From Breviolum minutum Mf 1.05b.01 (taxonomy: Eukaryota > Sar > Dinophyceae > Suessiales > Symbiodiniaceae): a DNA stretch of 64,000 nt. The stretch lies in the NCBI GenBank assembly GCA_000507305.1, contig DF241742.1, positions 2,658 to 66,657 on the forward strand. Reading direction: 5' to 3'. This document shows, piece after piece, positions 10,563 to 20,800 of this stretch. The notes below the pieces were generated by a model. That model searched no databases, had not been told where the DNA came from, and was given only the letters and a program-made list of their open reading frames with translations. A program made the translations under genes and the position numbers. Numbering within the stretch: position 1 is the first letter of the stretch; the number at the start of each line of letters is the position of its first letter.

Positions 10563-13506
10563 GCAAAAAAAACATAGAAATGATACGTTACCAACATATA
10601 TATTTTCAAACAGGAAAATCCGAGAAAAAGTTTTCAGGAAGTTTTCTTCAACAACTTCCGAACCCTCCCTGAATCTTTTTTGTTTCTTTGAATTTTTTAA
10701 GATCTCGAATCTTTTGGAGGATCCCAAGTCCTACCGAGGATCGGATTGTACCACCCAGCGAAATCCGTGTAAGCACTGAGGCCGGGGGTTGCCGGTTTCA
10801 ACGATAGGTCTGATTTTTTAGGGGCCTGCAGAAATCTCCTTCGTTTCCTGTTGAAATTCGAACTCATTTTGTTGTTGTCTTTATTTTTCTGTAATTTCGG
10901 AGATACCTCCATTATGTTGGAAAATTTCACCCCCTTTCCTTGGGGGAAGATTCTAAGACTTAGCTTAGGTTGGGTTGATGAGTGGTATGACATCACATGC
11001 AAAATGACAAGTCTTAATATATTCGTGGTTCTTTGGGACATGTTTTTCACTTTCTACTTCATGATGTGGATTGATTACTCCACTGTTGCATGAAGGGTAT
11101 AGGAAGTGACGCGAAATAGGAAACTGCAACACACAAATTTGGGCAGCCATTGGGGGCCAGGCTGCGTCGCGAGAGGCAAGGATTGGCATCACTTCTGGGG
11201 GACTCTGAGAATAATGGGATGTCGAATTTTTTCACATTTTCAGCTTCAAAGCCTTGACAAAAATCTGAGTTTTTCCAAACGTTTGGTGCATTTGTTCCAG
11301 TTTCCGGATAGGCTGAAGCCTGTTCAGCAGAGGCTAAGGTGCCCACCGACATTGTATCAGTGGTGAAAAGATTTTCCAGTGTATTAGTCCATTGAATGCC
11401 CATGATAAAGCAAAAAAAGTTCAATGAACAAGTTAAGATTACTCCCCCCGGAAACTCACGCCTATATCTCCTGCAAAATGCTGGTTGGAAGACAAGCCTT
11501 TCCCTTTCGATATGTTCATTTTCTGGCCGTTTTTTTGGCGCGGGGGTCAAAAGTCACTTGTAGCACACCGCCCAATGATGTCAGATTTCATCAAAACCAT
11601 GATCCAGGTAAAAAGCCGGCCAATGGACAATGGAAAAGGTGTGGAGTTTTTTGAAAAGGATTTGCCTGTCTTTGTAGATGCCTCCGAGAAGTGTAGAAAA
11701 ACAGGTGAGTTTTTGGAGTTCGAAATGGATTTTTGTGGATTTTTGAAGGGCTTGAAAAATTTGGAGGACGCAAAAGATGATGAAGGGTGGTGTGATGGGG
11801 CATCTTTGTTAGGCAGCGAATCACTTGAGGGTTTTCTTGTTCCCCCTTTTTTCAACAGGTAAAACATTGGCAAAATTTGATCCCCCCAAAAGGCAACAAA
11901 AATCCTTGTGCATTGATGTGTTCCAAAAGTGCATCATATGATAGGCTCCAGATTTTTCAGGCAGTTTGGACCCTTGAGGCATCAAGAGGAGAATTTGGTT
12001 GGTAATTTGAGGGCGTTCCAAAAACATATTTTTTTGCTGTCACAGATGGTTGCACTCACTACTTCTACCAGTCATTAGTAATCATTAGCTACTGTAATGA
12101 ATGGAATGGTATGACACAAGGGTTTGGACACACTTCCCAACGGATTTTACTTCTTGCGGGATTACCTACAGGTGCGATCCGTGCAGCACCGAACGACCCG
12201 CAGAAGCAAAAAGAGTGACGACAGCAGGGGGCGGTACAGTATCTTCTGTTGTTGGTTTGGCGTTGGCAGATATGAAAAAACTATGCCTGGGGATGCAATT
12301 TTTGAAGAAAATAACAGGTTGTTTGGTCAACCAGAAAACATGTTTCTTTACCTGCATAATGATAGCACAATCAGTGGGAATATCTAAGAAGCGGTTGGAG
12401 CTGAAGATTCGATTATTGAAGTGCTTGGAAGGGTGGTTTAGTTTTCTGTGGATCATGCTCTACTTGATTCGACCTTCATTTTCTGATGAACGAATCATGA
12501 ATGTGGCTGTTGCATGGTGAAATGACGTGCATGTCCGCAGTTGGGACCAAAGAAAAAACACCCAGTGCCACCGAGCACCAGGAATATGCGAGGGCTCCCT
12601 GCGATTTGGAGATGAACCAAAAGGATTTTTCTTGAAGACAGGAGTGTAGGTCTTTTCTTCAAAATATCACTATCAGACTATCAGCCAAGAGTTAGTTGAT
12701 GATTAAGATTTGGTGTTCTTTTTTGTGAATGCTAATCGGCAGATTTCTACTATCATTCTCCCTTTCTTTCGGTTTTGGGCAGGTTGTGGGGGGGTGCGGT
12801 TTCCTTGGGATTGACGGTGCATTGCTACAAAGGTCGGCCCTTCGACTATTAGCTCGGTGCCAGCTGTGGACAGGCGGCCCTTAAGCATGCCGACATGTGG
12901 AAATTGAGCATGTCAGTTGATAAAGGCATCTCACCTCATTCTCACTACAATTCATCGATCCAAAGTCAGAGGTCTCCACGGCTGGAAGAGATGAATAGAG
13001 CGCTCCAAAAAACCCTGGTGACATCGCCAACAACCCTGGTGTCGAAGGCCAAGTGGGCATAAGTTGGACGGAAGCTAGTGAGCTTCCGGAAAAATGATTC
13101 TTGGCGAAACCAGGTTATACTTTATATACTAATATCAACTGATAACTGATTACTGTTCCAGATTCCATGTGATTTCCTAGGTCCTAGCGGGACTTGAGAT
13201 GACAATTGTGGGTGCCTTCACGAAATAATACAAAACAAGAACAGGAGAGCTTCCTTTCTGTCCTTGCCGAAGGTGATGTTCCTTTAGTAGCGATGCTTCT
13301 GATATGACAAGGCGCGCAGAGTGAGAGACATGCCATAAATACCAAGTCTGTGAATGTGGCCACCCTTATTTCGGAGTCGTTTTTCCAACGGTCAAGATGG
13401 AAAATCACTGAAGATCATTAAAGGCTCCTTAGTGATAGGCTCCTTAGTGAGTTCCAGTCATTTTTCATTCATGAAATCATGATCCAACAATTCTGTTGGC
13501 AAATCG

Positions 13507-13610
13507 CCGCCCCCGAAAGTGCTACCTGCTGCGACTGCCACATTGTGAAAACCCAGGTGATCGATCCACCTGAGCCTGAAGTGTCCAAAGCTCAGCTTCT
13601 TGTTGCCAAG
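13507..13610 (+). CDS. Candidate 5' exon upstream of the ankyrin gene
   Basis: The open segment reads SATCCDCHIVKTQVIDPPEP followed by EVSKAQLLVAK and ends at a donor GCCAAG|GTGTGG. The same sequence is preserved nearly base for base at 20280-20390 in copy B. That could mean coding constraint or just a recent duplication. Whether it is spliced to the long open frame that starts at 13797 is unknown. Confidence 0.3.
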
Positions 13611-13796
13611 GTGTGGAGAGAGCATCCGAGAATCATTCTAAAACTCTCATTGACCATGAATTTTATGGCTTCATCAAGCAGAGTTTGGAATCCCTCACCA
13701 TAAGAGTGAATGCGATAGATTTTAAGTAGAGGTACTCTCCACTACAAGAGTGTTTTTTTTTGGTAGCCTTCTCGGCACTCGTGTTTTTTCCATGGC

Positions 13797-16457
13797 ATGG
13801 GCTGCACATGCAGCAAGGCATTCAAGGCCTCTGAGCCGAGCCGCAACCCCACCTTGTTGGAGAATGGCCGCCAATCAGCTTTGCCCATCGATATTCAATG
13901 CCCGGCAACTGAAGAAGCTTGTGAAGGAGCAGATGTGGATGTTCCAAGTTCAATGTCAGGTGCTAAGACTGCAGATGTGGAGCCGAGTTTGAAGGCAAAT
14001 GTTGCCATGCCGTTGCTTGAGGGTGAAGATGCATGCAGGGATTGCTCCTGGTCCTGTTGCAGCACATGCAGGGCACCGGCACAGACACAGAGGTTGGAGA
14101 GTTGGGAGTTGCAATTGTTGCGAGTGAGTTCAGAGCTGAAGATGAAGTTGAAGGATCCGCACTTTGTGGCCAAGCGCTGCGATTTGGACAGTTCTGGAGA
14201 CTTGGACATGCACGAGTTGAAGCAGGCGACTGGAGCCTTTGGCCTCAAGTTTTCCGCCAAAGAACTCCTGGAGTTCATGGCCGGCGAAGCCCGGATCAAC
14301 AAGGAACGCTTCGCTCAGATTGTCACAGATGCACCACTAACTTCTGCGGAAAGGAGCAGGCCCACCATTCCGCATTCCTTGCGTGGCATGGCACTCGGAC
14401 AGTTGCAGCAGTTGGAATCAATTTTCATCACTTCTGGGTGGTTGTCTGCCAAGTGCGATGCTTTCAACTTGGAATATGCCGATGCTATTCGTGAAGGGAA
14501 GAAGTTCCTACAAGCTGCCAATCTCTATGCTATGGACACCTTCGTCGTGACCCCAATGTCACAACCAGGCAAGTGTGATGCCAGAGATCAAGACGGTGCG
14601 AACGTGGTGCCGGAAGCAGATGAGAAAATGTCATTTTCCGAAGTAGTCAACCCGTATGGTCTCATTGTCCACTGCTTTGTGTCCCATTTCTGGGGTCATC
14701 TCTTCAGTCAGACTGTCACAGCACTGCGAAGATGGGCAGAGATGAATCGTGAACGTATGGGTATTGAAAGCCCAAAATCCGTTGTTTTTTGGATTTGTCT
14801 TTTCGCTTTGAACCAACATGCCGTAGCAGATGAGGTAGGAGAGAATCCGATGCAAGGACCATTCAATGCAGCCTTGGCACGGGCTGAAGGTGGTGCAGTC
14901 ATGGTCCTTGATGAAGAGATCAATCCCTTCAAGCGGATTTGGTGCCTTTTTGAAATCTCCAGGCTCAAGGAGCTCAATCAGCCCTTCGAACTGATTTGTG
15001 AGATGGGTTCACTTTCAAAACCTGAAAGCTTGGCAGTTCAGCAATCTGACCCGGCTGCTGTGGAAAGGCTGTTGCAGGCCACTTGTGAGGCCTTGTCGAA
15101 GGTCTCGGCATTGAATGCTGAGGCATCAGTAAAAGAAGATCAGATCCGCATTTGGCAGGAGATTGCAAACCCGGGCAAGAGAAAGATGCTCAGAGGCAAT
15201 GCTGGTGCCTTGCGCCGTGGCATGCTTAAGCCAAAGAGCTTTGAGTGGGCCTTCACTGAGTTCAACCGATTTTGTCAGGCATTGCTTTCCACTTCTTTGC
15301 TAGAATTTTACTTAGTGCACAAGCAACATGCAGCAGCTGCCAGATGCTGCGAGAAAGGCGCTTGCTTTACACAGGAACAGTTTGCAGACATCATCACACA
15401 TGGCATCTCAGAAGCAGACAGACCCACCTGGCTTTCCAACTTGCTGGTGATCAATGCAACAGATGCGCGCTTGGGAATCGTTCGTCTCTTACTGCAGTCC
15501 GGAGTTTGCATGGAGGCTCTGCATTTTTCGCTCATTCGTGCTGCTCACGGTGGTCAGAAGGCAGTGGCAAAGGTATTGTTAGACCATGGTGCAGACGTAG
15601 CAGCTGCACACAGCAATGGTTTTACTGCGTTGATCCGTGCGGCATTTGAAGGGCATGAGGCAGTGACAAAGCTTTTGTTAGACCATGGTGCAGATGTAGC
15701 AGCTGCAACCGAGAATGGTCAAACTGCCATGATCCAGGCGGCATTTGGTGGCCATGAGGCAGTGACAAAGCTTTTGTTAGACCATGGTGCAGACGTGGCA
15801 GCTGCAGAAAACAATGGTCAAACTGCACTGATGCTTGCTGCTGCCTGTGGGCATGAGGCAGTGGCCAAGGTATTGTTAGACCATGGCGCAGATATAGCAG
15901 CTGCAGATGAAGACGGTCAAACTGCACTGCTGCATGCTGCTGCAGGTGGCCATGAGGCAGTGGCAAAGGTACTGTTAGACCATGGTGCAGATGTAGCAGC
16001 TGCAACCAACAATGGTCGAAATGCTCTGATGCGTGCTGCTGCAGGTGGCCATGAAGCATTGACGAAGCTGTTGTTGAATAATGGTGCAGATGTAGCAGCT
16101 GCAGATGAAGATGGTGCCACTGCGCTGATCCATGCATCATTTGGTGGCCATGAGGCAGTGGCAAAGGTATTGTTGGACCATGGTGCAGATGTAGCAGCTG
16201 CAACCAACAATGGTCGAACTGCTCTGATGCTTGCTGCTGCAGGTGGCCATGAGGCATTGACGAAGCTGTTGTTGAATAATGGTGCAGATGTAGCAGCTGC
16301 AGATGAAGATGGTGCCACTGCGCTGATCCATGCATCATTTGGTGGCCATGAGGCAGTGGCAAAGGTATTGTTGGACCATGGTGCAGATGTAGCAGCTGCA
16401 ACCAACAATGGTCGAACAGCGCTGCTGCTTGCTGTGCATGTGGCCATGAGGCAGTGA
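13797..16457 (+). CDS. N-acylated EF-hand / TIR-like / ankyrin-repeat protein, copy A (886 codons, intronless)
   Basis: The protein begins MGCTCSKAFK: Gly2 for myristoylation and Cys3/Cys5 for palmitoylation, predicting attachment to a membrane. Residues 129-140 form a canonical EF-hand loop (DLDSSGDLDMHE), so Ca2+ binding is likely. Residues ~285-410 form a domain with FVSHFWG (S296-G300), WICLFALNQH, GGAVMVLDEE and RIWCLFEISRL (W382, C383, E386), spaced like the strands and WC-x-x-E motif of TIR domains. From residue ~578 to the end are nine 33-residue ankyrin repeats plus a partial tenth (consensus GGHEAVAKVLLDHGADVAAA). The ATG at 13797 is preferred over the ATG at 13792 because it is in frame and gives the acylation signal. 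The last 13 residues follow a one-base loss within a repeat, and more ankyrin coding remains downstream out of frame. Ankyrin and EF-hand calls are certain; the TIR relation is inference. Confidence 0.85.
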   Translation: MGCTCSKAFKASEPSRNPTLLENGRQSALPIDIQCPATEEACEGADVDVPSSMSGAKTADVEPSLKANVAMPLLEGEDACRDCSWSCCSTCRAPAQTQRLESWELQLLRVSSELKMKLKDPHFVAKRCDLDSSGDLDMHELKQATGAFGLKFSAKELLEFMAGEARINKERFAQIVTDAPLTSAERSRPTIPHSLRGMALGQLQQLESIFITSGWLSAKCDAFNLEYADAIREGKKFLQAANLYAMDTFVVTPMSQPGKCDARDQDGANVVPEADEKMSFSEVVNPYGLIVHCFVSHFWGHLFSQTVTALRRWAEMNRERMGIESPKSVVFWICLFALNQHAVADEVGENPMQGPFNAALARAEGGAVMVLDEEINPFKRIWCLFEISRLKELNQPFELICEMGSLSKPESLAVQQSDPAAVERLLQATCEALSKVSALNAEASVKEDQIRIWQEIANPGKRKMLRGNAGALRRGMLKPKSFEWAFTEFNRFCQALLSTSLLEFYLVHKQHAAAARCCEKGACFTQEQFADIITHGISEADRPTWLSNLLVINATDARLGIVRLLLQSGVCMEALHFSLIRAAHGGQKAVAKVLLDHGADVAAAHSNGFTALIRAAFEGHEAVTKLLLDHGADVAAATENGQTAMIQAAFGGHEAVTKLLLDHGADVAAAENNGQTALMLAAACGHEAVAKVLLDHGADIAAADEDGQTALLHAAAGGHEAVAKVLLDHGADVAAATNNGRNALMRAAAGGHEALTKLLLNNGADVAAADEDGATALIHASFGGHEAVAKVLLDHGADVAAATNNGRTALMLAAAGGHEALTKLLLNNGADVAAADEDGATALIHASFGGHEAVAKVLLDHGADVAAATNNGRTALLLAVHVAMRQ
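16061..16456 (+). repeat. 198-base duplicated unit (two ankyrin repeats) in tandem
   Basis: 16061-16258 and 16259-16456 are nearly identical over a 198-base period, which equals two 33-residue ankyrin repeats (one starting GATALIHASF, one starting GRTALMLAA). Identity extends to silent positions, indicating very recent unequal exchange or gene conversion inside the array. Confidence 0.85.
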
Positions 16458-16690
16458 CAAAGCTGTTGTTAGACCAGGGTGCAGACGTTGCAGCTGCAGA
16501 CATTAATGCGGGGACTGCGCTGATCCGGCCATGAGGCAGTGGCAAAGGTATTGTTGGACCATGGTGCAGATGTAGCAGCTGCAGATAATGATGGTGTCAC
16601 TGCACCGTTGCTTTCTTTTGAAGGTGTTCATGTAGCTGTGGGTATGCTTTTGTTAGATAGCACACTTTCGCTGATCTTGGCTGATTTTTA
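16458..16690 (+). pseudogene. Out-of-frame 3' remnant of the ankyrin array, copy A
   Basis: After the stop at 16455-16457, ankyrin coding continues in a different frame (GHEAVTKLLLDQGADVAAAD), is interrupted by a second deletion near 16526 (ATCCGGCCATGAG, where about 14 bases of a repeat are missing), then resumes (GHEAVAKVLLDHGADVAAAD) and ends LSLILADF before a TAA-type stop. The pre-lesion protein was therefore longer by about two repeats and a short tail. Confidence 0.75.
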
Positions 16691-16983
16691 AAGGTAGTGT
16701 TTTAATTTGTTTGATCTCACCAGGCTCCTGCAGAACAAACATTTGCGTTTCGTCCCTGCCATTCAAGCAAAGTTGTTGTGACTGACAGGTAGGACTACCC
16801 GAATGATGCTCATGTGATGGAATGACACCCTATGCCATATAGAACGACGATATCCATGTGATGGAATGAATCTTGCTTACAAAAAAATACTGTTGACATG
16901 TGTTGATGGAATAGTGGGCTTACCTGTCCCTTGACAGACACCATCTAAAAAGCACAAAGAGATCCAAAAACCGTCCATTCCAT

Positions 16984-17821
16984 GACCCAAACTTTTCAAC
17001 AAATGAGCTGGCCTGATTTGACAGCCCTTAGGGCCCTTATCATGTTTTTGGGTGAGGCTCCATCAAGTAGGGGCTCCTCATCCTCCTCTCTTCCCAGGCA
17101 TCTGCATCACAGTTATCAGCTGGCTCATCTTCCGTCATCTTCGGGTTGCACCACATCAGGTCCGGAAACATGTTTTGTAGTTTCTGAGTATCTGGGCTGT
17201 GTGGGATGACCATGTGGCTGGGAAGATCTGGGAAGATCTGCAAGGTGTAAGGGGACTGGAGATCAAAAGTGACCGCCAAACATGATACAAAGAAGATACA
17301 AACAGGTGTCTCCTCTCAGATGATCAGGGAGAAAGGTCTGGAATTGCAATGTCGGCAATCAGGTTTCAAATAACTTGCTCACCCAGACAATGGCCTTTCT
17401 TGGCTGCCCATCAAGAGATGGAACGTAACAAATGATTTTCAATAACTTCTTCGAAGCTGGCTACTTACGTCATGAGTTTTGAAACCATGCCAAGCCAGAC
17501 ACGCAGTCCATGTTTTTGGGGACTCCTTCTGCGTGGCCGGGCTGCATGCTGGCGGCTGGATATTGCAGCCGTCACTTCCACGCTGAACCTCCAAAGCAAA
17601 TGAACGGCAGTCAACATCAACTGCGTTTGGTGTTTTTCTGGTCAAGTGATCTTCAAGTGTTTTTTTCTCAACAGTTGTTCGGTTGAGGACCTCTATCACC
17701 GGCTATCAAGTGCCTGAGGCACTCCAAATGGGATGAAGAATTGATGAGGCTGGGAGATGTGGAAGCAGGGGTCATGTATCAGTATCATTTTCCTGGCGTT
17801 TTCTTTAGATGGAACCATTTT
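16984..17821. other. Spacer between duplication copies; no gene seen
   Basis: About 840 bases separate the two copies. Neither strand shows a family motif or paired splice sites, and the open frames are short and unconvincing. Confidence 0.5.
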
Positions 17822-20800
17822 GGGAACCTGCAACACACAATTTGGGCAGCCATTGGGGGCCAGGCTGCATCACGACAGGCAAGGATTGGCATCACTTATG
17901 GGGCACTCTGAGAATGATGGGATGTCGAAATTTTTCACATTTTCAGCTTCAAAGCCTTGACAAAAATCTGAGTTTTCCAATGTTGTGAATTTCTTCCGGC
18001 TTCCGGATAGGCTGAAGCTCGTTCAGCAGAGGCTAAGGCGCCCACGGCATTGTCCAGCTATAGCCTTCAAAAGGGTGGAAAGTGATGAAAACCCTACGGG
18101 GGTGTTTTTTTTCATATCAGTGGTGAAAAGATTTTCCAGTGCATGCTTTCTGTGGTGGGTAGTCCATTGAATGCCCATGATAAAGCAAAACAAGTTCAAT
18201 GAACCAGTTAAGATTACTCCCCCCGGAAACTCACGTATTTATCTCCTGCAAAATGCTGGTTGGAAGACAAGCCTTTCCCTTTCGATATGTTCGTTTTCTG
18301 GCCTTTTTTTGGCGCGGGGGAGAAAATCACTTGTAGCAACCCCCCAATGATGTCAGATTTCATCAAAACCATGATCCAGGTAAAATGCCGGCCAATGGAC
18401 AATGGAAAAGGTGTGGAGTTTTTGAAAGGATTTGCCTGTCTTTGAAACTAGATGCCTCCGAAAATTGTAGAAAAACAGATGAGTTTTTGGAGTTCGAAAT
18501 GGATTTTTGTGGATTTTTTAAGGGCTTGAAAAATTTGGAGGACGCAAAAGATGATGAAGGGTGGTGCATGGGGGGATCTTTTTTAGGCAGCGAATCATTC
18601 GAGGGTTTTCTTGTTCCCCCTTTTTTCAACAGGTAAAACATTGGCAAAATTTGATCCCCCCAAAAGGCAACAAAAATCCTTGTGCATTGATGTGTTCCAA
18701 AAGTGCATCATATGATAGGCTCCAGATTTTTCAGGCAGTTTGGACCCTTGAGGCATCAAGAGGAGAATTTGGTTGGTAATTTGAGGGCGTTCCAAAAACA
18801 TATTTTTTTTGCTGTCACAGATGGTTGCACTCACCACTTCTACCAGTCATTAGTATTAGTAATCATTAGCTACTGTAATGAATGGAATGGTATGACACAA
18901 GGGTTTGGACACACTTCCCAACGGATTTTACTTCTTGCGGGATTACCTACAGGTGCGATCCGTGCAGCACCGAACGACCCGCAGAAGCAAAAAGAGTGAC
19001 GACAGCAGGGGGCGGTATCTTCTGTTGTTGGTTTGGCGTTGGCAGATATGAAAAAACTATGCGCGGGGATGCAATAGTTGAAGAAAATAACAGGTTGTTT
19101 GGTCAACCAGAAAACATGTTGCTTTCCCTGCATAATCATAGCACAATCAGTGGGAATATCTAAGAAGAAGTTGGAGCTGCAGACGTGATTATTGAAGTGC
19201 TTGGAAGGGTGGTTTAGTTTTCTGTGGATCATGCTCTACTTGATTCGACCTTCATTTTCTGATGAACGAATCATGAATGTGGCTGTTGCATGGTGAAATG
19301 AAGTGCATGTCCGCAGTTGGGACCAAAGAACAAAAACCCTGTGCCACCGAGCACCAGGAATATGCGAAGGCTCCCTGCGATTTGGAGATGAACCAAAAGG
19401 ATTTTTCTTGAAGACAGAAGTGTAGGTCTTTTCTTCAAAATATCACTATCAGACTATCAGCCAAGAGTTAGTTGATGATTAAGATTTGGTGTTTTTTTTG
19501 AATGTTAATCGGCAGATTTCTACTATGATTCTCCCTTTCTTTCGGTTTTCGGCGGGTTGTGGGGGGGTGCGGTTTCCTTAGGATTGACGGTGCATCGCTA
19601 CAAAGGTCGGCCCTTCGACTATTGGCTCGGTGCCAGCTGTGGACAGGCAGTCCTTAAGCATGCCGACATGTGGAAATCGAGTAGGTCAGTTGTCACTTGA
19701 TGAAGGCATCTCACCTCATTCTCACTACAATTCATCAATCCAAAGTCAGAGGTCTCCACGGCTGGAAGAGATGAATAGAGCGCTCCAAAAAACCCTGGTG
19801 ACATCGCCACCAACCTTGGTGTCGAAGGCCAAGTGGGCGTAAGTTGGACGGAACCTAGTGAGCTTCCGGAGAAGTGATTCTTGGAGAAACCAGGTTATAC
19901 TTTACTGATATCAACTGATAACTGATTACTATTCCAGATTCCATGTGATTTCCTAGGTCCTAGCGGAACTTGAGATGACAATTGTGGGTGCCTTCACGAA
20001 ACACTACAAAACAAGAACAGGAGAGCTTCCTTTCTGTCCTTGCCGAAGGTGATGTTCCGTTGATAGCGATGCTTCTGATATGACAAGGCGCGCAGAGTGA
20101 GAGACATGCCATAAACACCAAGTCTGTGAATGTGGCCACCCTTATTTCGGAGTCGTTCTTCCAACGGTCAAGATGGAAAATCACTGAAGATCATTAAAGG
20201 CTCCTTAGTGATAGGCTCCTTAGTGAGTTCCAAGTCATTTTTCATTCATGAAATCATGACCCAACAATTCTGTTAGCAGAACGCCGCCCCCGAAAGTGCT
20301 ACCTGCTGCGACTGCCACATTGTGAAAACCCAGGTGATCGATCCACCTGAGCCTGAAGTGTCCAAAGCTCAGCTTCTTGTTGCCAAGGTGTGGAGAGAGC
20401 ATCCGAGAATCATTCTAAAACTCTCATTGACCATGAATTTTATGGCTTTATCAAGCAGAGTTTGGAACCCCTCACCATAAGAGTGAATGCGGTAGATTTT
20501 AAGTAGAGGTACTCTCCACCACAAGAGTGTTTTTTTTGTAGCCTTCTCGGCACTCGTGTTTTTTCCATGGCATGGGCTGCACATGCAGCAAGGCATTCAA
20601 GGCCCCTGAGCCGAGCCGCAACCCCACCTTGTTGGAGAATGGCCGCCGATCAGCTTTGCCCCAGTCGAAGCCGACAGAGACACAGAGGTTGGAGAGTTGG
20701 GAGTTGCAATTGTTGCGAGCGAGTTCAGAGCTGAAGATGAAGTTGAAGGATCCGCACTTTGTGGCCAAGCGCTGCGATTTGGACAGTTCTGGAGACTTGG

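Larger units (their letters stand above)
11119..16983 (+). repeat. Segmental duplication, copy A (direct orientation)
   Basis: This ~5.9 kb block is repeated in the same orientation at 17822-23190. Matching landmarks include CTGCAACACACAAATTTGGG (11123 and 17828), the paired GGCTCCTTAGTGA words (13424 and 20199), the MGCTCSK start codon (13797 and 20572) and the run CCCTTGACAGACACCATC near 16930 and 23130. Divergence is low in most places. Indels include a ~70-base segment present only in copy B near 18051, a ~200-base segment present only in copy A near 13890-14090, and different numbers of ankyrin repeats. A spacer of ~840 bases separates the copies. Confidence 0.93.

Noticed and set aside
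11485-11862. 125-codon plus-strand open frame in copy A
   Set aside because: In copy B the same region is frameshifted within a T/A run and the protein has no recognisable features.
12124-12387. Open frame conserved in both duplication copies (also 18882-19163)
   Set aside because: The few differences between copies are all amino-acid changing and copy B has an indel, so conservation reflects recent duplication rather than coding constraint.
15622-16545. 307-codon minus-strand open frame rich in LQLLHLHHG
   Set aside because: It is the antisense of the ankyrin array; repeat periodicity keeps the frame open. No independent motif.
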